Part shown: piece by piece, positions 1 through 7,184 of the stretch
How the letters are laid out: each line of letters begins with the position of its first letter
Position numbering within the stretch: the stretch's first letter is position 1
Source of the DNA: Pseudomonadota bacterium
GTDB lineage: Bacteria; Pseudomonadota; Alphaproteobacteria; Rhodospirillales; Magnetospirillaceae
NCBI GenBank assembly: GCA_023426365.1
Contig: JAFAAW010000048.1
Coordinates: 1-8,449 of the forward strand
Reading direction: 5' to 3'
DNA: 8,449 bases
The notes under the pieces: model-generated
Databases searched by the model: none
Told to the model about the DNA's origin: nothing
The model's input: only the letters and a program-made list of their open reading frames with translations
Made by a program: the position numbers and the translations under genes

Positions 1-43
1 CATCGCCGCCGATCACGCGCCCGTGGCCGAGGTGGCGCAATGA
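1..43 (+). CDS. 3' end of an upstream gene, probably the ATPase partner of the next permease (partial)
   Basis: An open frame enters from the left edge and ends at TGA 41-43. The visible residues are IAADHAPVAEVAQ, with codons starting at position 2. Too little is present to identify a family from sequence. The guess of an ABC ATPase (YbbA/LolD type) rests only on context, because YbbP-type permeases are normally preceded by their ATPase gene on the same strand. The codons end in G or C, as expected for a real gene here. The stop overlaps an ATG at 40 (ATGA). Confidence 0.5.
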   Translation, partial: IAADHAPVAEVAQ

Positions 44-87
44 CCGGCCCCTCCCGAACGCGCACCGGCGGGGCGCGCCGCCCATGA
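40..87 (+). other. 15-codon mini-ORF bridging two genes by ATGA overlaps
   Basis: ATG 40-42 overlaps the upstream stop TGA 41-43. The frame runs for 15 codons (MTGPSRTRTGGARRP) and stops at TGA 85-87, which overlaps the permease start ATG 84-86. Both junctions are therefore ATGA, the arrangement that lets a terminating ribosome restart. A role as a translational relay is inference; a short open stretch like this can arise by chance in GC-rich DNA. Confidence 0.3.
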
Positions 88-2663
88 TCGGTCTGGCCGC
101 AAAATACGCCCGGCGCGAACTGCGCGCAGGGCTAAAGGGCTTTCGCATCCTGATCGCCTGCCTGGCGCTGGGCGTGGCCGCCATCGCCGCCTCGGGGTCG
201 CTGCGGGCCGCCTTCCATTCGGCGCTGGCCGAGGATTCGCGCACCCTGCTGGGCGGCGATCTGGATCTACGCCAGTCCTACCGCCCCATCGACGCCGACC
301 AGCGCGCCGCCCTGCGCGGCCTGGGCACCGTGTCCGAGGGGGTGGAGCTGCGCGCCATGGCGCGCACCCCCGACAACGGCGCGCGCCGCCTGGTGGAGCT
401 GAAGGGCGTGGACGGCGCCTATCCGCTGGCCGGCCGCCTGGACCTGCAGCCGGCGCTGGACCCCGCCGACGTCTTCGAACCGCGCAATGGCGCCGGGGGC
501 GAACCACGCGACGGCGCCTTGGGCGAACCGCGCAATGGCGCCTGGGGCGCGGCGGCCGACGCCAACCTGCTGGGCGGGCTGGGGATCGCGCTGGGCGACG
601 TGGTCGAGGTGGGCAACGCCCGCTTCCAGATCCGCGCCGTCATCGCCAAGGAACCCGACCGCATCGCCACCGCGCTGGCCTTCGGCCCGCGCCTGATGGT
701 GCCGCTGGCGGCGTTGGCCGATACGGGCCTTGACCAGCCGGGCAGCCTGATCCGCTGGACCTATCGCCTTGCCCTGGCCGACGGCATCGGCGCCGCCGAG
801 GCCAAGGCGCGGCTGGCCGCCGCCTTCCCCCAGGCGGGCTGGCAGATGCGCGACACCTCGGACGCGGCGCCGGGGGTGGGCCGCTTCCTCGACAATCTGG
901 CCGCCTTCCTGACCCTGGTGGGTCTGACCGCGCTGCTGGTGGGCGGCATCGGCGTTGCCAACGCGGTCAAGGCCTATCTGGACGGCCGTTCCCACACCAT
1001 CGCCGTGCTGAAATCAGTGGGCGCGCCGGCACGCCTGATCTTCGCCACCTATGCCGGCCTGGTCGCCCTGCTGGCGGGAATCGGCATCCTGATCGGCCTG
1101 GCGGCGGGCGCCACCGTGCCGGCGCTGGTGGTGGCGGTGGCCGCCGACAAGCTGCCGCTGGCCGCCCGCACCGGCCTTTATGCCGGGCCGCTGGCGGTGG
1201 CCGCCGCCTTCGGCGTGCTGACCGCCGCCGTGTTCACCCTGTGGCCGCTGGCCCGTGCCCGCATGGTGCCGGCCACCGCCCTGTTCCGCCAGACCATCAC
1301 GCCCCTGCCGACATGGCCGGGCCGCGCGCCGCTGGCCGTGCTGGCGCTGCTGGCGCTGGCGCTGGCCGCGCTGGCGGTGGTGTCGGCCGACCGGCCCGCT
1401 CTGGCCGCCGCCTTCGTCGCCGCCGCCATCGCCACGCTGGGGCTGTTCCGCGCCCTGGCGGCGCTGGTGTCGCGGGCGGCGGCACGGCTGAGCGCGCGCC
1501 GGCAGGGGCCGCTGGCCCATCCCACCGGGCGGCTGGCGCTGTCCAACCTGCACCGGCCGGGCAGCGCGGTGGTCAGCGTGGTGCTCAGCCTGGGGCTGGG
1601 CCTGACCGTGCTGGTGACCATCGCCCTGATCGAGGGCAATCTGGCCCGCCAGTTCGGCGAACGCATGCCGGCCGAGGCGCCCAGCTTCTTCTTCATCGAC
1701 ATCCAGCCCGACCAGTTGGAGCGCTTCAACGGCGTGGTCAGCGCCGTCGCCCCCGCCGCGCGGGTGGACGAGGCCCCCATGGTGCGCGGCCGCATCACCC
1801 GCATCAACGGCCGCCCCGCATCCGAGGTGGTGGTGGCGCCCGAGGCCGAATGGGCGCTGCGCGGCGACCGCGGCCTGACGGCGGCGGCGACGCCGCCCAA
1901 GGGGGCGCGGCTGGTGGCGGGGTCGTGGTGGCCGGCCGATTACGACGGGCCGCCGCTCGCCTCGGTGGATGCCGCCATCGCCAAGGGGTTCGGGCTCAAG
2001 GTGGGCGACACGCTGGGGCTGAACGTGCTGGGCCGCGAGCTGGAGGTGCGCATCGCCAGCCTGCGCGACATCGAATGGTCCACCCTCAACATGAACTTCA
2101 CCTTCATCCTGTCACCCAACGCCCTGCGCGGCGCGCCGCACACCTGGATCGCCACCGTCCACGCCCCCGATGCCGCCGAAGCGGCGGTGGAAAAGGCGGT
2201 CACCGACGATCTGGGGAACGTCTCGGCCATCCGGGTCAAGGAAGCGCTGGTGGCGGTGCGCGAGATGATCGCCAATGCCGACATGGCGGTGCGGCTGGCG
2301 GCGCTGGTGACGCTGACCGCCGGCGCGCTGGTGCTGGCCGGCGCGGTGATGGCCGGCCACCGCCGCCGGGTCTACGAGGCGGTGGTGCTCAAGGTGCTGG
2401 GCGCCACGCGGGCCGATCTGTGGCGGGCATGGCTGCTGGAATTCGGCATCGTCGGCCTGGCCACCGGCCTGGCCGCCGGCGTCATCGGCACGGCGGCGTC
2501 ATGGGCCATCCTGGTCCATGTCATGCGCGCCGACTGGGTGTTCCTGCCCGGTCTGGCGGTGGCCACCGTCGGCACCTGCGTGGTCGCCAGCCTGATGGCC
2601 GGCTTCGCCGGAACCTTCGCCGCCATGCGGGCCAAGGCGGCGCCCCTGCTGCGCGGCGAGTGA
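84..2663 (+). CDS. FtsX/MacB-type ABC transporter permease, YbbP family
   Basis: This is an inner-membrane permease of 859 residues. The N-terminus has the YbbP-type pattern: a basic stretch (AAKYARRELRAGLKGF), a membrane segment at about 22-40, then LLGGDLDLR at about 55-63. A periplasmic region (about 60-265) is followed by three membrane segments (about 270-295, 317-352 and 366-390), which form the first FtsX-like core. More hydrophobic segments lie at about 415-465 and 493-517. A second periplasmic region comes next, then the C-terminal FtsX core (about 735-757, 783-808 and 818-847). E. coli YbbP is of similar overall design and about 800 residues. Family members work with a YbbA/LolD-like ATPase and are thought to handle envelope lipids or lipoproteins; the substrate is not established. 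ATG 84 is the only in-frame start near the upstream stop, and it has no strong Shine-Dalgarno. An in-frame triplication occupies residues 132-155 (see the repeat entry). Confidence 0.9.
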   Translation: MIGLAAKYARRELRAGLKGFRILIACLALGVAAIAASGSLRAAFHSALAEDSRTLLGGDLDLRQSYRPIDADQRAALRGLGTVSEGVELRAMARTPDNGARRLVELKGVDGAYPLAGRLDLQPALDPADVFEPRNGAGGEPRDGALGEPRNGAWGAAADANLLGGLGIALGDVVEVGNARFQIRAVIAKEPDRIATALAFGPRLMVPLAALADTGLDQPGSLIRWTYRLALADGIGAAEAKARLAAAFPQAGWQMRDTSDAAPGVGRFLDNLAAFLTLVGLTALLVGGIGVANAVKAYLDGRSHTIAVLKSVGAPARLIFATYAGLVALLAGIGILIGLAAGATVPALVVAVAADKLPLAARTGLYAGPLAVAAAFGVLTAAVFTLWPLARARMVPATALFRQTITPLPTWPGRAPLAVLALLALALAALAVVSADRPALAAAFVAAAIATLGLFRALAALVSRAAARLSARRQGPLAHPTGRLALSNLHRPGSAVVSVVLSLGLGLTVLVTIALIEGNLARQFGERMPAEAPSFFFIDIQPDQLERFNGVVSAVAPAARVDEAPMVRGRITRINGRPASEVVVAPEAEWALRGDRGLTAAATPPKGARLVAGSWWPADYDGPPLASVDAAIAKGFGLKVGDTLGLNVLGRELEVRIASLRDIEWSTLNMNFTFILSPNALRGAPHTWIATVHAPDAAEAAVEKAVTDDLGNVSAIRVKEALVAVREMIANADMAVRLAALVTLTAGALVLAGAVMAGHRRRVYEAVVLKVLGATRADLWRAWLLEFGIVGLATGLAAGVIGTAASWAILVHVMRADWVFLPGLAVATVGTCVVASLMAGFAGTFAAMRAKAAPLLRGE
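477..548 (+). repeat. Three tandem in-frame copies of a 24-bp unit inside the permease gene
   Basis: The units lie at 477-500, 501-524 and 525-548. Each begins GAACC and contains GGCGCC. They encode EPRNGAGG, EPRDGALG and EPRNGAWG (residues 132-155). Copies 1 and 3 differ at one base. Copy 2 differs from copy 1 at five bases and from copy 3 at four. The reading frame is kept. The repeat sits in the first periplasmic region, in a loop after the YPLAGRLDLQPALDP stretch, where an insertion would be tolerated. Confidence 0.9.
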
Positions 2664-2693
2664 GCGATTCTTTGCGATCCGTAATGGCCCTTG

Positions 2694-2722
2694 CTTGATT
2701 CGCCCTTCGGGTGCGCCATATT
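2694..2722 (+). promoter_or_regulatory. Candidate sigma-70-type promoter for the Bax inhibitor-1 gene
   Basis: A -35-like CTTGATT (2694-2700, hexamer TTGATT at 2695) is followed by a 16-nt spacer and a -10-like CATATT (2717-2722). This is one of the few AT-richer patches in the region and lies 40-68 nt before the start codon. A dyad, CGCCA-N6-TGGCG (2714-2718 and 2725-2729), overlaps the -10 and could be an operator or a weak hairpin. Confidence 0.4.
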
Positions 2723-2761
2723 GGTGGCGAAATCGCTTCACCCCTAACCTGAGGTACGACA

Positions 2762-3484
2762 ATGGCCTTCGGTTCCGATCGCAAATACATGACCCCCGCG
2801 CAAGCAGAGGCCGCGCAGATCGACGTGGGCCTGCGCCAGTACATGCTGCGGGTCTACAATTACATGGCGTCCGGCCTGGCGCTGACCGGCATCGTCGCGT
2901 TCCTGATCGCGTCGTCGCCGGCCGCCGTCCAGTTGCTGTTCGGCACCCCGCTGAAATGGGTGGTGATGCTGGCTCCGCTGGCTCTGGTGTTCTTCTTCAG
3001 CTTCAAGATCGAAAGCATGAAGGCGTCCACCGCCCAGACCATCTTCTGGGTCTACGCCGCGCTGATGGGCGCGTCGCTGGCGACCGTGCTGCTGGTGTTC
3101 ACCGGCGCCTCGGTGGCCCGCACCTTCTTCGTCACCGCCGCCGCCTTCGCCGGCCTGTCGCTCTATGGCTACACCACCAAGCGCGACCTGTCGGCCTTCG
3201 GCACCTTCCTGGTGATGGGCCTGATCGGCCTGATCATCGCCAGCATCGTCAACATCTTCCTGGCCAGCTCCATGCTGCAGTTCGTGATCTCGGCCGCCGG
3301 CGTGCTGATCTTCGCCGGCCTGACCGCCTGGGATACCCAGAAGATCAAGGAGATGTACTGGGAGGCCGACGGCCACGAGATCGCCTCCAAGAAGGCCATC
3401 ATGGGCGCGCTGACCCTGTACCTGGACTTCATCAACCTGTTCATGTTCATGCTGCAGTTCCTGGGCGTGCGCCGCGACGAGTAG
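2762..3484 (+). CDS. Bax inhibitor-1 (BI-1/YccA/YbhL) family inner-membrane protein
   Basis: This is a 240-residue, mostly hydrophobic protein with about seven membrane segments (roughly 33-50, 65-82, 93-114, 118-136, 146-166, 170-188 and 216-235). After a soluble N-terminus it has the family's LRQYMLRVYNYMASGLALTG stretch. Two acidic positions match the di-aspartyl pair known as the pH sensor of bacterial BI-1 proteins such as B. subtilis YetJ: D191 in WDTQKIKEMY and D222 in LYLDFINLFMF. The protein ends in the charged tail GVRRDE, common in alphaproteobacterial members. YetJ is a pH-sensitive calcium leak channel; other bacterial members are linked to membrane protease regulation, so the exact role here is open. 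GAGG at 2751-2754 lies 7 nt before ATG 2762, which supports this start. It has its own promoter-like sequence and is followed by terminators, so it is probably monocistronic. Confidence 0.93.
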   Translation: MAFGSDRKYMTPAQAEAAQIDVGLRQYMLRVYNYMASGLALTGIVAFLIASSPAAVQLLFGTPLKWVVMLAPLALVFFFSFKIESMKASTAQTIFWVYAALMGASLATVLLVFTGASVARTFFVTAAAFAGLSLYGYTTKRDLSAFGTFLVMGLIGLIIASIVNIFLASSMLQFVISAAGVLIFAGLTAWDTQKIKEMYWEADGHEIASKKAIMGALTLYLDFINLFMFMLQFLGVRRDE

Positions 3485-3510
3485 TCGAGCCGCAGCCTGA
3501 TGCGAACATC

Positions 3511-3541
3511 AAGGCCACCGCCCCCGGGCGGTGGCCTTTTT
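3511..3541 (+). terminator. Rho-independent terminator after the Bax inhibitor-1 gene
   Basis: AAGGCCACCGCCC (3511-3523) is the exact reverse complement of GGGCGGTGGCCTT (3526-3538), with CC between them. In practice the inner pairs open to give a loop of four to six bases. A run of five T follows the stem's GGCC (3537-3541). It starts 27 nt after the stop codon. Confidence 0.9.
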
Positions 3542-3560
3542 GCTTGCGGCGCGGCACCGG

Positions 3561-3601
3561 CCGGGACACGCATCCTTTTACGTGTGTTCCGGGACTTTTT
3601 T
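3561..3601 (+). terminator. Second, weaker hairpin plus T-tract
   Basis: Bases 3561-3571 (CCGGGACACGC) can pair without interruption with 3582-3592 (GTGTGTTCCGG), giving 11 pairs of which two are G-U, around a 10-nt loop. GAC and then six T (3596-3601) follow. It resembles a back-up terminator behind the first. The G-U pairs and the 3-nt gap before the T-run make it less certain. Confidence 0.5.
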
Positions 3602-3622
3602 GCTCTCGGGCGCAACGGGCGT

Positions 3623-3652
3623 TTGCCTATTTTGCCGTCAGTTGGGTATGGT
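3623..3652 (+). promoter_or_regulatory. Candidate promoter upstream of the small ORF and ABC operon
   Basis: TTGCCT (3623-3628) and TATGGT (3647-3652) are separated by 18 nt in an AT-richer stretch just downstream of two terminators. This is where a new transcript would have to begin. The matches to consensus are only moderate. Confidence 0.35.
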
Positions 3653-3685
3653 GATTAAAGCCTGACCAACCCGTGGGAGCGCGCC

Positions 3686-4006
3686 ATGTCCAAGGTCGTG
3701 CCGTGTGAGCAATTCCTGTTGCGCCGGGTTGCCGTGGAACAGCAGCGCGCGGCCCATTCCATGCGCAGCCTGGTCGAGGCGGTCGGGCAGTTCATCACCG
3801 TGGTGGATCGCGCCTGCATCGACGCCAAGGACGAGCTGGAGCGCGCCCTGGCCCGCACCACCGCCCTGCAGCAGGCGGGCATGGACGACCGCCGCCGCAC
3901 CCAGGCCGCGCTGGAGGATGGCGGGCTGGACGCGATGATCGCCGAACGCGACCGTTTGCTGGCCCTGCGCGAGGGGGCCAAACACGGCCGTCCTCTGAGC
4001 ATTTAA
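3686..4006 (+). CDS. Small helical protein of unknown function
   Basis: This is a 106-residue protein that I do not recognise. It lacks a signal peptide and membrane segments. It is rich in A, R, E, Q and D, and almost its whole length reads as helix or coiled coil (about residues 8-95). Charged heptad-like stretches include KDELERALARTTALQQ and LDAMIAERDRLLALRE. It has two cysteines, at positions 7 and 47. Codon third positions are strongly G/C in this frame, as in neighbouring genes. GGGAG at 3675-3679 lies 6 nt before ATG 3686, so I prefer it over the overlapping frame starting at 3705. It lies 63 nt before the ABC permease with no terminator seen between, so it may be the first gene of that operon. 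It could be a structural or regulatory partner protein, but nothing shows which. Confidence 0.7.
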   Translation: MSKVVPCEQFLLRRVAVEQQRAAHSMRSLVEAVGQFITVVDRACIDAKDELERALARTTALQQAGMDDRRRTQAALEDGGLDAMIAERDRLLALREGAKHGRPLSI

Positions 4007-4069
4007 GGCTCGCCCCCCCGGCGCCAAGCGGGTAAATGTCGTGGCGACCAAGCCGCCGAGACGCCCCCA

Positions 4070-5800
4070 ATGCGCCCGTTCCTGCCGTCCATCGCCGTCA
4101 GCCCCAACCTGCGCCCCAACCTGTGGGACGCGGCGTTGCTGCCCATCGTGTTCGGCCTGCTGGCGCTGTTGGCGTGGGGCGCGTTGCAGATGGACGCGCC
4201 CTATGACGTGGGCACCCCGCTGCCGCTGTCGCTCGACCCGGCCAACCTGCCCTATTACCTGCTGCGCAGCGCGCTGCGCATGCTGGCGGCGCTGGGACTG
4301 TCCTTGGCCTTCACCCTGGTCTACGCCCTGCTGGCGGCCAAGGTGCCGGCGCTGGAGCGGGTGCTGATCCCGTTCCTCGACATCTTGCAGAGCATTCCGA
4401 TCCTGGGCTTCCTGTCCATCACGGTGACCGGCTTCATCGCCCTGTTCCCCGGCAACCTGCTGGGGGTGGAATGCGCGGCCATCTTCGCCATCTTCACCTC
4501 GCAGGCGTGGAACATGACCACGTCGCTGTACCAGTCGCTGCGCACGGTGCCCACCGATCTGGTCGAGGCCTCGTCCATGTTCCACCTGTCGCCCTGGCGG
4601 CGCTTCTGGCGGCTGGAACTGCCCTTCGCCGTGCCGGGGCTGGTGTGGAACATGATGATGTCGGTGTCGGGCGGCTGGTTCTTCGTGGTGGCGTCCGAGG
4701 CCATCACGGTGTCGGGCCAGACCATCATGCTGCCGGGCGTGGGGTCCTACATCGCGCTGGCCATCCAGGAACGCGACCTGGCCGCCATCGGCTATGCCAT
4801 CCTGGCGGTGCTGGTGGCCATCCTGGCCTATGACCAGTTGTTCTTCCGTCCGCTGGTGGCCTGGGCCGAGAAGTTCAAGTTCGAGCAGAGCGCCGGCGAG
4901 GAGGCCCCGGAATCGTGGCTGCTGACGCTGATGCAGCGCGCCCGCTTCTTCCGCGCCGCCTCGCGCCTGCCCAAGGGGATGTGGCGCACCGTCCTCGACA
5001 TCATGCCGCGCCGCCCCCAGCGCACCCGCGCGCCCGCCGCCGAATGGCTGCTGCCGCCCTGGCTGGACAAGGTGTGGAATGGCGTGCTGCTGGCCGGCGT
5101 GCTGCTGGCGGTGGGCTGGGTGTCGATCTTCGTGCACGGCGCCGTCGGCTTCGGCGAGATCGTCGAGGTGCTGTTCATGGGCGCCGTCACCGCGCTGCGC
5201 ATCATCGTGCTGATCGCGCTGGCCTCGCTGATCTGGGTGCCGGTGGGGGTGTGGATCGGCCTGCGCCCGCGCATGGCCGGGCGGCTTCAGGCGGTGGCCC
5301 AGTTCCTGGCCGCCTTTCCCACCAACCTGGTGTTCCCGGTGGTGGTCATGCTGATCGTCCACTTCAAGCTGAACGTGGAAATCTGGACCAGTCCGCTGAT
5401 GGTGCTGGGCACCCAGTGGTACATCCTGTTCAACGTCATTTCCGGCGCCTCGTCGCTGCCGTCCGACCTCAAGGACGCGGCGGGCAACCTGGGCCTCAAG
5501 GGCTGGCTGCGGTGGAAGCGCTTCATCTTGCCCGGCATCTTCCCCAGCTACCTGACCGGCGCCATCACCGCGTCGTGCGGGTCGTGGAACGCCTCGATCG
5601 TCGCCGAACTGGTGACCTGGGGCGACACCAGGCTGGTGGCGACCGGCCTTGGTTCCTATATCGCCGATGCCACCGGCAGCGGCGACTTCCCGCGCATCGC
5701 GCTCGGCATCGCGGTGATGTGCGTGTATGTGATGGGGTTCAACCACTTCGTCTGGCGCCGGCTGTATGTGCTGGCGGCAGAACGCTTGCGCATCGCCTGA
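4070..5800 (+). CDS. Duplicated (two-domain fused) ABC transporter permease, nitrate/sulfonate/taurine anion type
   Basis: This 576-residue inner-membrane protein holds two binding-protein-dependent transport permease domains in one chain. Domain 1 spans about 20-265 and domain 2 about 333-570, joined by a charged linker (about 266-330) containing MPRRPQRTR. Each domain has the cytoplasmic EAA-type loop that docks on the ATPase. The first is VEASSMFHLSPWRRFW, about 165-180, with a degenerate glycine position. The second is KDAAGNLGLKGWLRWKRF, about 468-485, followed by LPGIFP. PFLDILQSIPILGF and QFLAAFPTNLVFPVV are matching segments at the same point in each half, showing the duplication. One such protein can supply the whole membrane part of the transporter. 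The family (duplicated permease of anion ABC systems) is recognised, but the substrate is not. ATG 4070 has only a weak ribosome site (GAG at 4058-4060), which suggests coupling to upstream translation. The ATPase gene starts 13 nt after its stop. Confidence 0.9.
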   Translation: MRPFLPSIAVSPNLRPNLWDAALLPIVFGLLALLAWGALQMDAPYDVGTPLPLSLDPANLPYYLLRSALRMLAALGLSLAFTLVYALLAAKVPALERVLIPFLDILQSIPILGFLSITVTGFIALFPGNLLGVECAAIFAIFTSQAWNMTTSLYQSLRTVPTDLVEASSMFHLSPWRRFWRLELPFAVPGLVWNMMMSVSGGWFFVVASEAITVSGQTIMLPGVGSYIALAIQERDLAAIGYAILAVLVAILAYDQLFFRPLVAWAEKFKFEQSAGEEAPESWLLTLMQRARFFRAASRLPKGMWRTVLDIMPRRPQRTRAPAAEWLLPPWLDKVWNGVLLAGVLLAVGWVSIFVHGAVGFGEIVEVLFMGAVTALRIIVLIALASLIWVPVGVWIGLRPRMAGRLQAVAQFLAAFPTNLVFPVVVMLIVHFKLNVEIWTSPLMVLGTQWYILFNVISGASSLPSDLKDAAGNLGLKGWLRWKRFILPGIFPSYLTGAITASCGSWNASIVAELVTWGDTRLVATGLGSYIADATGSGDFPRIALGIAVMCVYVMGFNHFVWRRLYVLAAERLRIA

Positions 5801-5813
5801 ACGGAGCCGCCCG

Positions 5814-7166
5814 ATGACCGGCCAGACCCCCCTGCTTTTGCTGGAAGACGTGCGCAAGACCTTCCGCACCCCCGACCGCCGCGAGCGCACCGTGCTGGAG
5901 GGCGTCAATTTCCGCCTGGACGAGGGCGAGATCATCGCGCTGCAGGGCAAGTCGGGATCGGGCAAGTCCACCTTGCTGCGCGTCATGGCCGGGCTGGTGC
6001 GCAGCAACGGCGGCAAGGCGCTGTATCGCGGCAAGCCCATCCAGGGGCCGGTCGAGGGCATCTCCATGGTGTTCCAGACCTTCGCCCTGTTCCCCTGGCT
6101 GACCGTGCAGCAGAACGTGGAGCTGGGCCTGGAGGCGCTGGGCGTGCGCCCGGCCGAGCGCGAGGAGCGCGCCAACGCCGCCATCGAGATGATCGGCCTG
6201 GGCGGTTTCGAGGGCGCCTATCCCAAGGAGCTGTCGGGCGGCATGCGCCAGCGCGTCGGCTTTGCCCGCGCGCTGGTGATGAACCCCGACATCCTGCTGA
6301 TGGACGAGGCGTTCTCTGGCCTGGACGTCCTGACCGCCGAGAACCTGCGCGACGACCTGCTGGAGCTGTGGCGCGAGCGCAAGATCCCCACCAAGGGCAT
6401 GCTGCTGGTCAGCCACAACATCGAGGAAGCGGTCTACATGGCCGACCGCGTGCTCATCTTCTCCAGCGATCCGGGCCGGGTGAAGGGCGAGATCAAGGTG
6501 GGGCTGGAACATCCGCGCGACCCCGATTCGCCGGCCTTCCGCCAGATCGTGGACGAGGTCTACGGCCTGATGACCGCCACCACCCGCACCATCGGCGGCG
6601 CGGCGGCCGAGCCCATCCATATCGGCTATCGCCTGCCCGACGCCACCCCCAACCGCATGGCCGAGCTGCTGGAAACCATCGCCGAGCCGCCGTTCGAGGG
6701 GCGCGCCGACCTGCCCGCCCTGGCCGAGTTCACCGAACTGCCCGACGACGCGCTGTTCCACCTGTTCGAGGGCCTGCGCGTGCTGGGGCTGGCGCGGCTG
6801 GCGGTGGGCGACATCTTCCTGACGCCGGCGGGCAAGGCGTTCATCGACGCCGAGCCGCCGCGCCGCAAGGAATTGTTCGCCGAGCATCTGCTGCGCGCCA
6901 TCCCGCTGGCGGCGCGCATTCGCCGGGTGCTGGACGAGCGCCGCGACCACCGCGCGCCCGAGGAGCGGTTCTTGCAGGAGCTGCAGGATTACCTGTCGGC
7001 CGACGAGGCCGAGCGCGTGCTGGAAACGGTGATCACCTGGGGCCGCTATGCCGAGATTTTCGACTACGACTATAATGCCGGCGTGCTGATGCTGCCCGAG
7101 GAGGACGAGGAGACGGACAAGGACGACAAGTCCGAGGACCAGCCCTCGCCCGCCGAACAGTCGTAA
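5814..7166 (+). CDS. ABC transporter ATPase with C-terminal AAA-associated domain (nitrate/sulfonate type)
   Basis: This is a 450-residue ATPase that should pair with the fused permease just upstream. The nucleotide-binding domain (about 7-255) has Walker A GKSGSGKST (45-53), the Q-loop glutamine in VFQTFALFPW (Q88), and the signature LSGGMRQR (140-147). It also has Walker B ILLMDEAFSGLD (160-171; catalytic E165) and the switch histidine in VSHNIEEA (H201). Residues about 267-425 form an extra domain resembling the AAA-associated C-terminal domain (PF09821). It contains winged-helix-like segments (LPDDALFHLFEGLRVLGLA, then IFLTPAGKAFIDAEPPRRKE). I infer a sensory or regulatory role for it; its function is not established. 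The last 25 residues are a strongly acidic, probably disordered tail (PEEDEETDKDDKSED). Start ATG 5814 is chosen because ACGGAG at 5801-5806 lies 7 nt upstream. An in-frame ATG at 5766 would overlap the permease by 35 nt. mogA follows 18 nt after the stop. Confidence 0.93.
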   Translation: MTGQTPLLLLEDVRKTFRTPDRRERTVLEGVNFRLDEGEIIALQGKSGSGKSTLLRVMAGLVRSNGGKALYRGKPIQGPVEGISMVFQTFALFPWLTVQQNVELGLEALGVRPAEREERANAAIEMIGLGGFEGAYPKELSGGMRQRVGFARALVMNPDILLMDEAFSGLDVLTAENLRDDLLELWRERKIPTKGMLLVSHNIEEAVYMADRVLIFSSDPGRVKGEIKVGLEHPRDPDSPAFRQIVDEVYGLMTATTRTIGGAAAEPIHIGYRLPDATPNRMAELLETIAEPPFEGRADLPALAEFTELPDDALFHLFEGLRVLGLARLAVGDIFLTPAGKAFIDAEPPRRKELFAEHLLRAIPLAARIRRVLDERRDHRAPEERFLQELQDYLSADEAERVLETVITWGRYAEIFDYDYNAGVLMLPEEDEETDKDDKSEDQPSPAEQS

Positions 7167-7184
7167 ACCGCAAAGGACAACACC

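Noticed and set aside
1331..1390. Low-complexity CTGGC-rich stretch
   Set aside because: It encodes a Leu/Ala-rich membrane segment with the genome's preferred codons; no repeat unit beyond that codon usage is needed to explain it.
1241..2698. 485-residue + strand frame inside the YbbP-type permease gene
   Set aside because: It is a frame-shifted reading of the permease; its composition is mostly G, A and R with no hydrophobic pattern or motif.
2695..3654. 319-residue + strand frame covering the Bax inhibitor-1 gene
   Set aside because: It overlaps a clear family member in another frame, runs through the terminators, and its arginine-rich sequence is typical of a shadow.
4041..4367. 108-codon frame starting at GTG 4041
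   Set aside because: It is rich in R, C, P and W and overlaps the start of the permease, whose hydrophobic pattern begins at once after ATG 4070.
5766..5813. Upstream in-frame ATG for the ABC ATPase
   Set aside because: It would add 16 residues encoded within the end of the permease gene; ATG 5814 has a well-placed ACGGAG site and starts at the normal family N-terminus.
3638..6184. 848-residue open frame on the minus strand
   Set aside because: It lies opposite the permease and ATPase genes, is rich in H, Q, R, G and A with no family signal, and arises from the GC-biased third positions of the real + strand genes.
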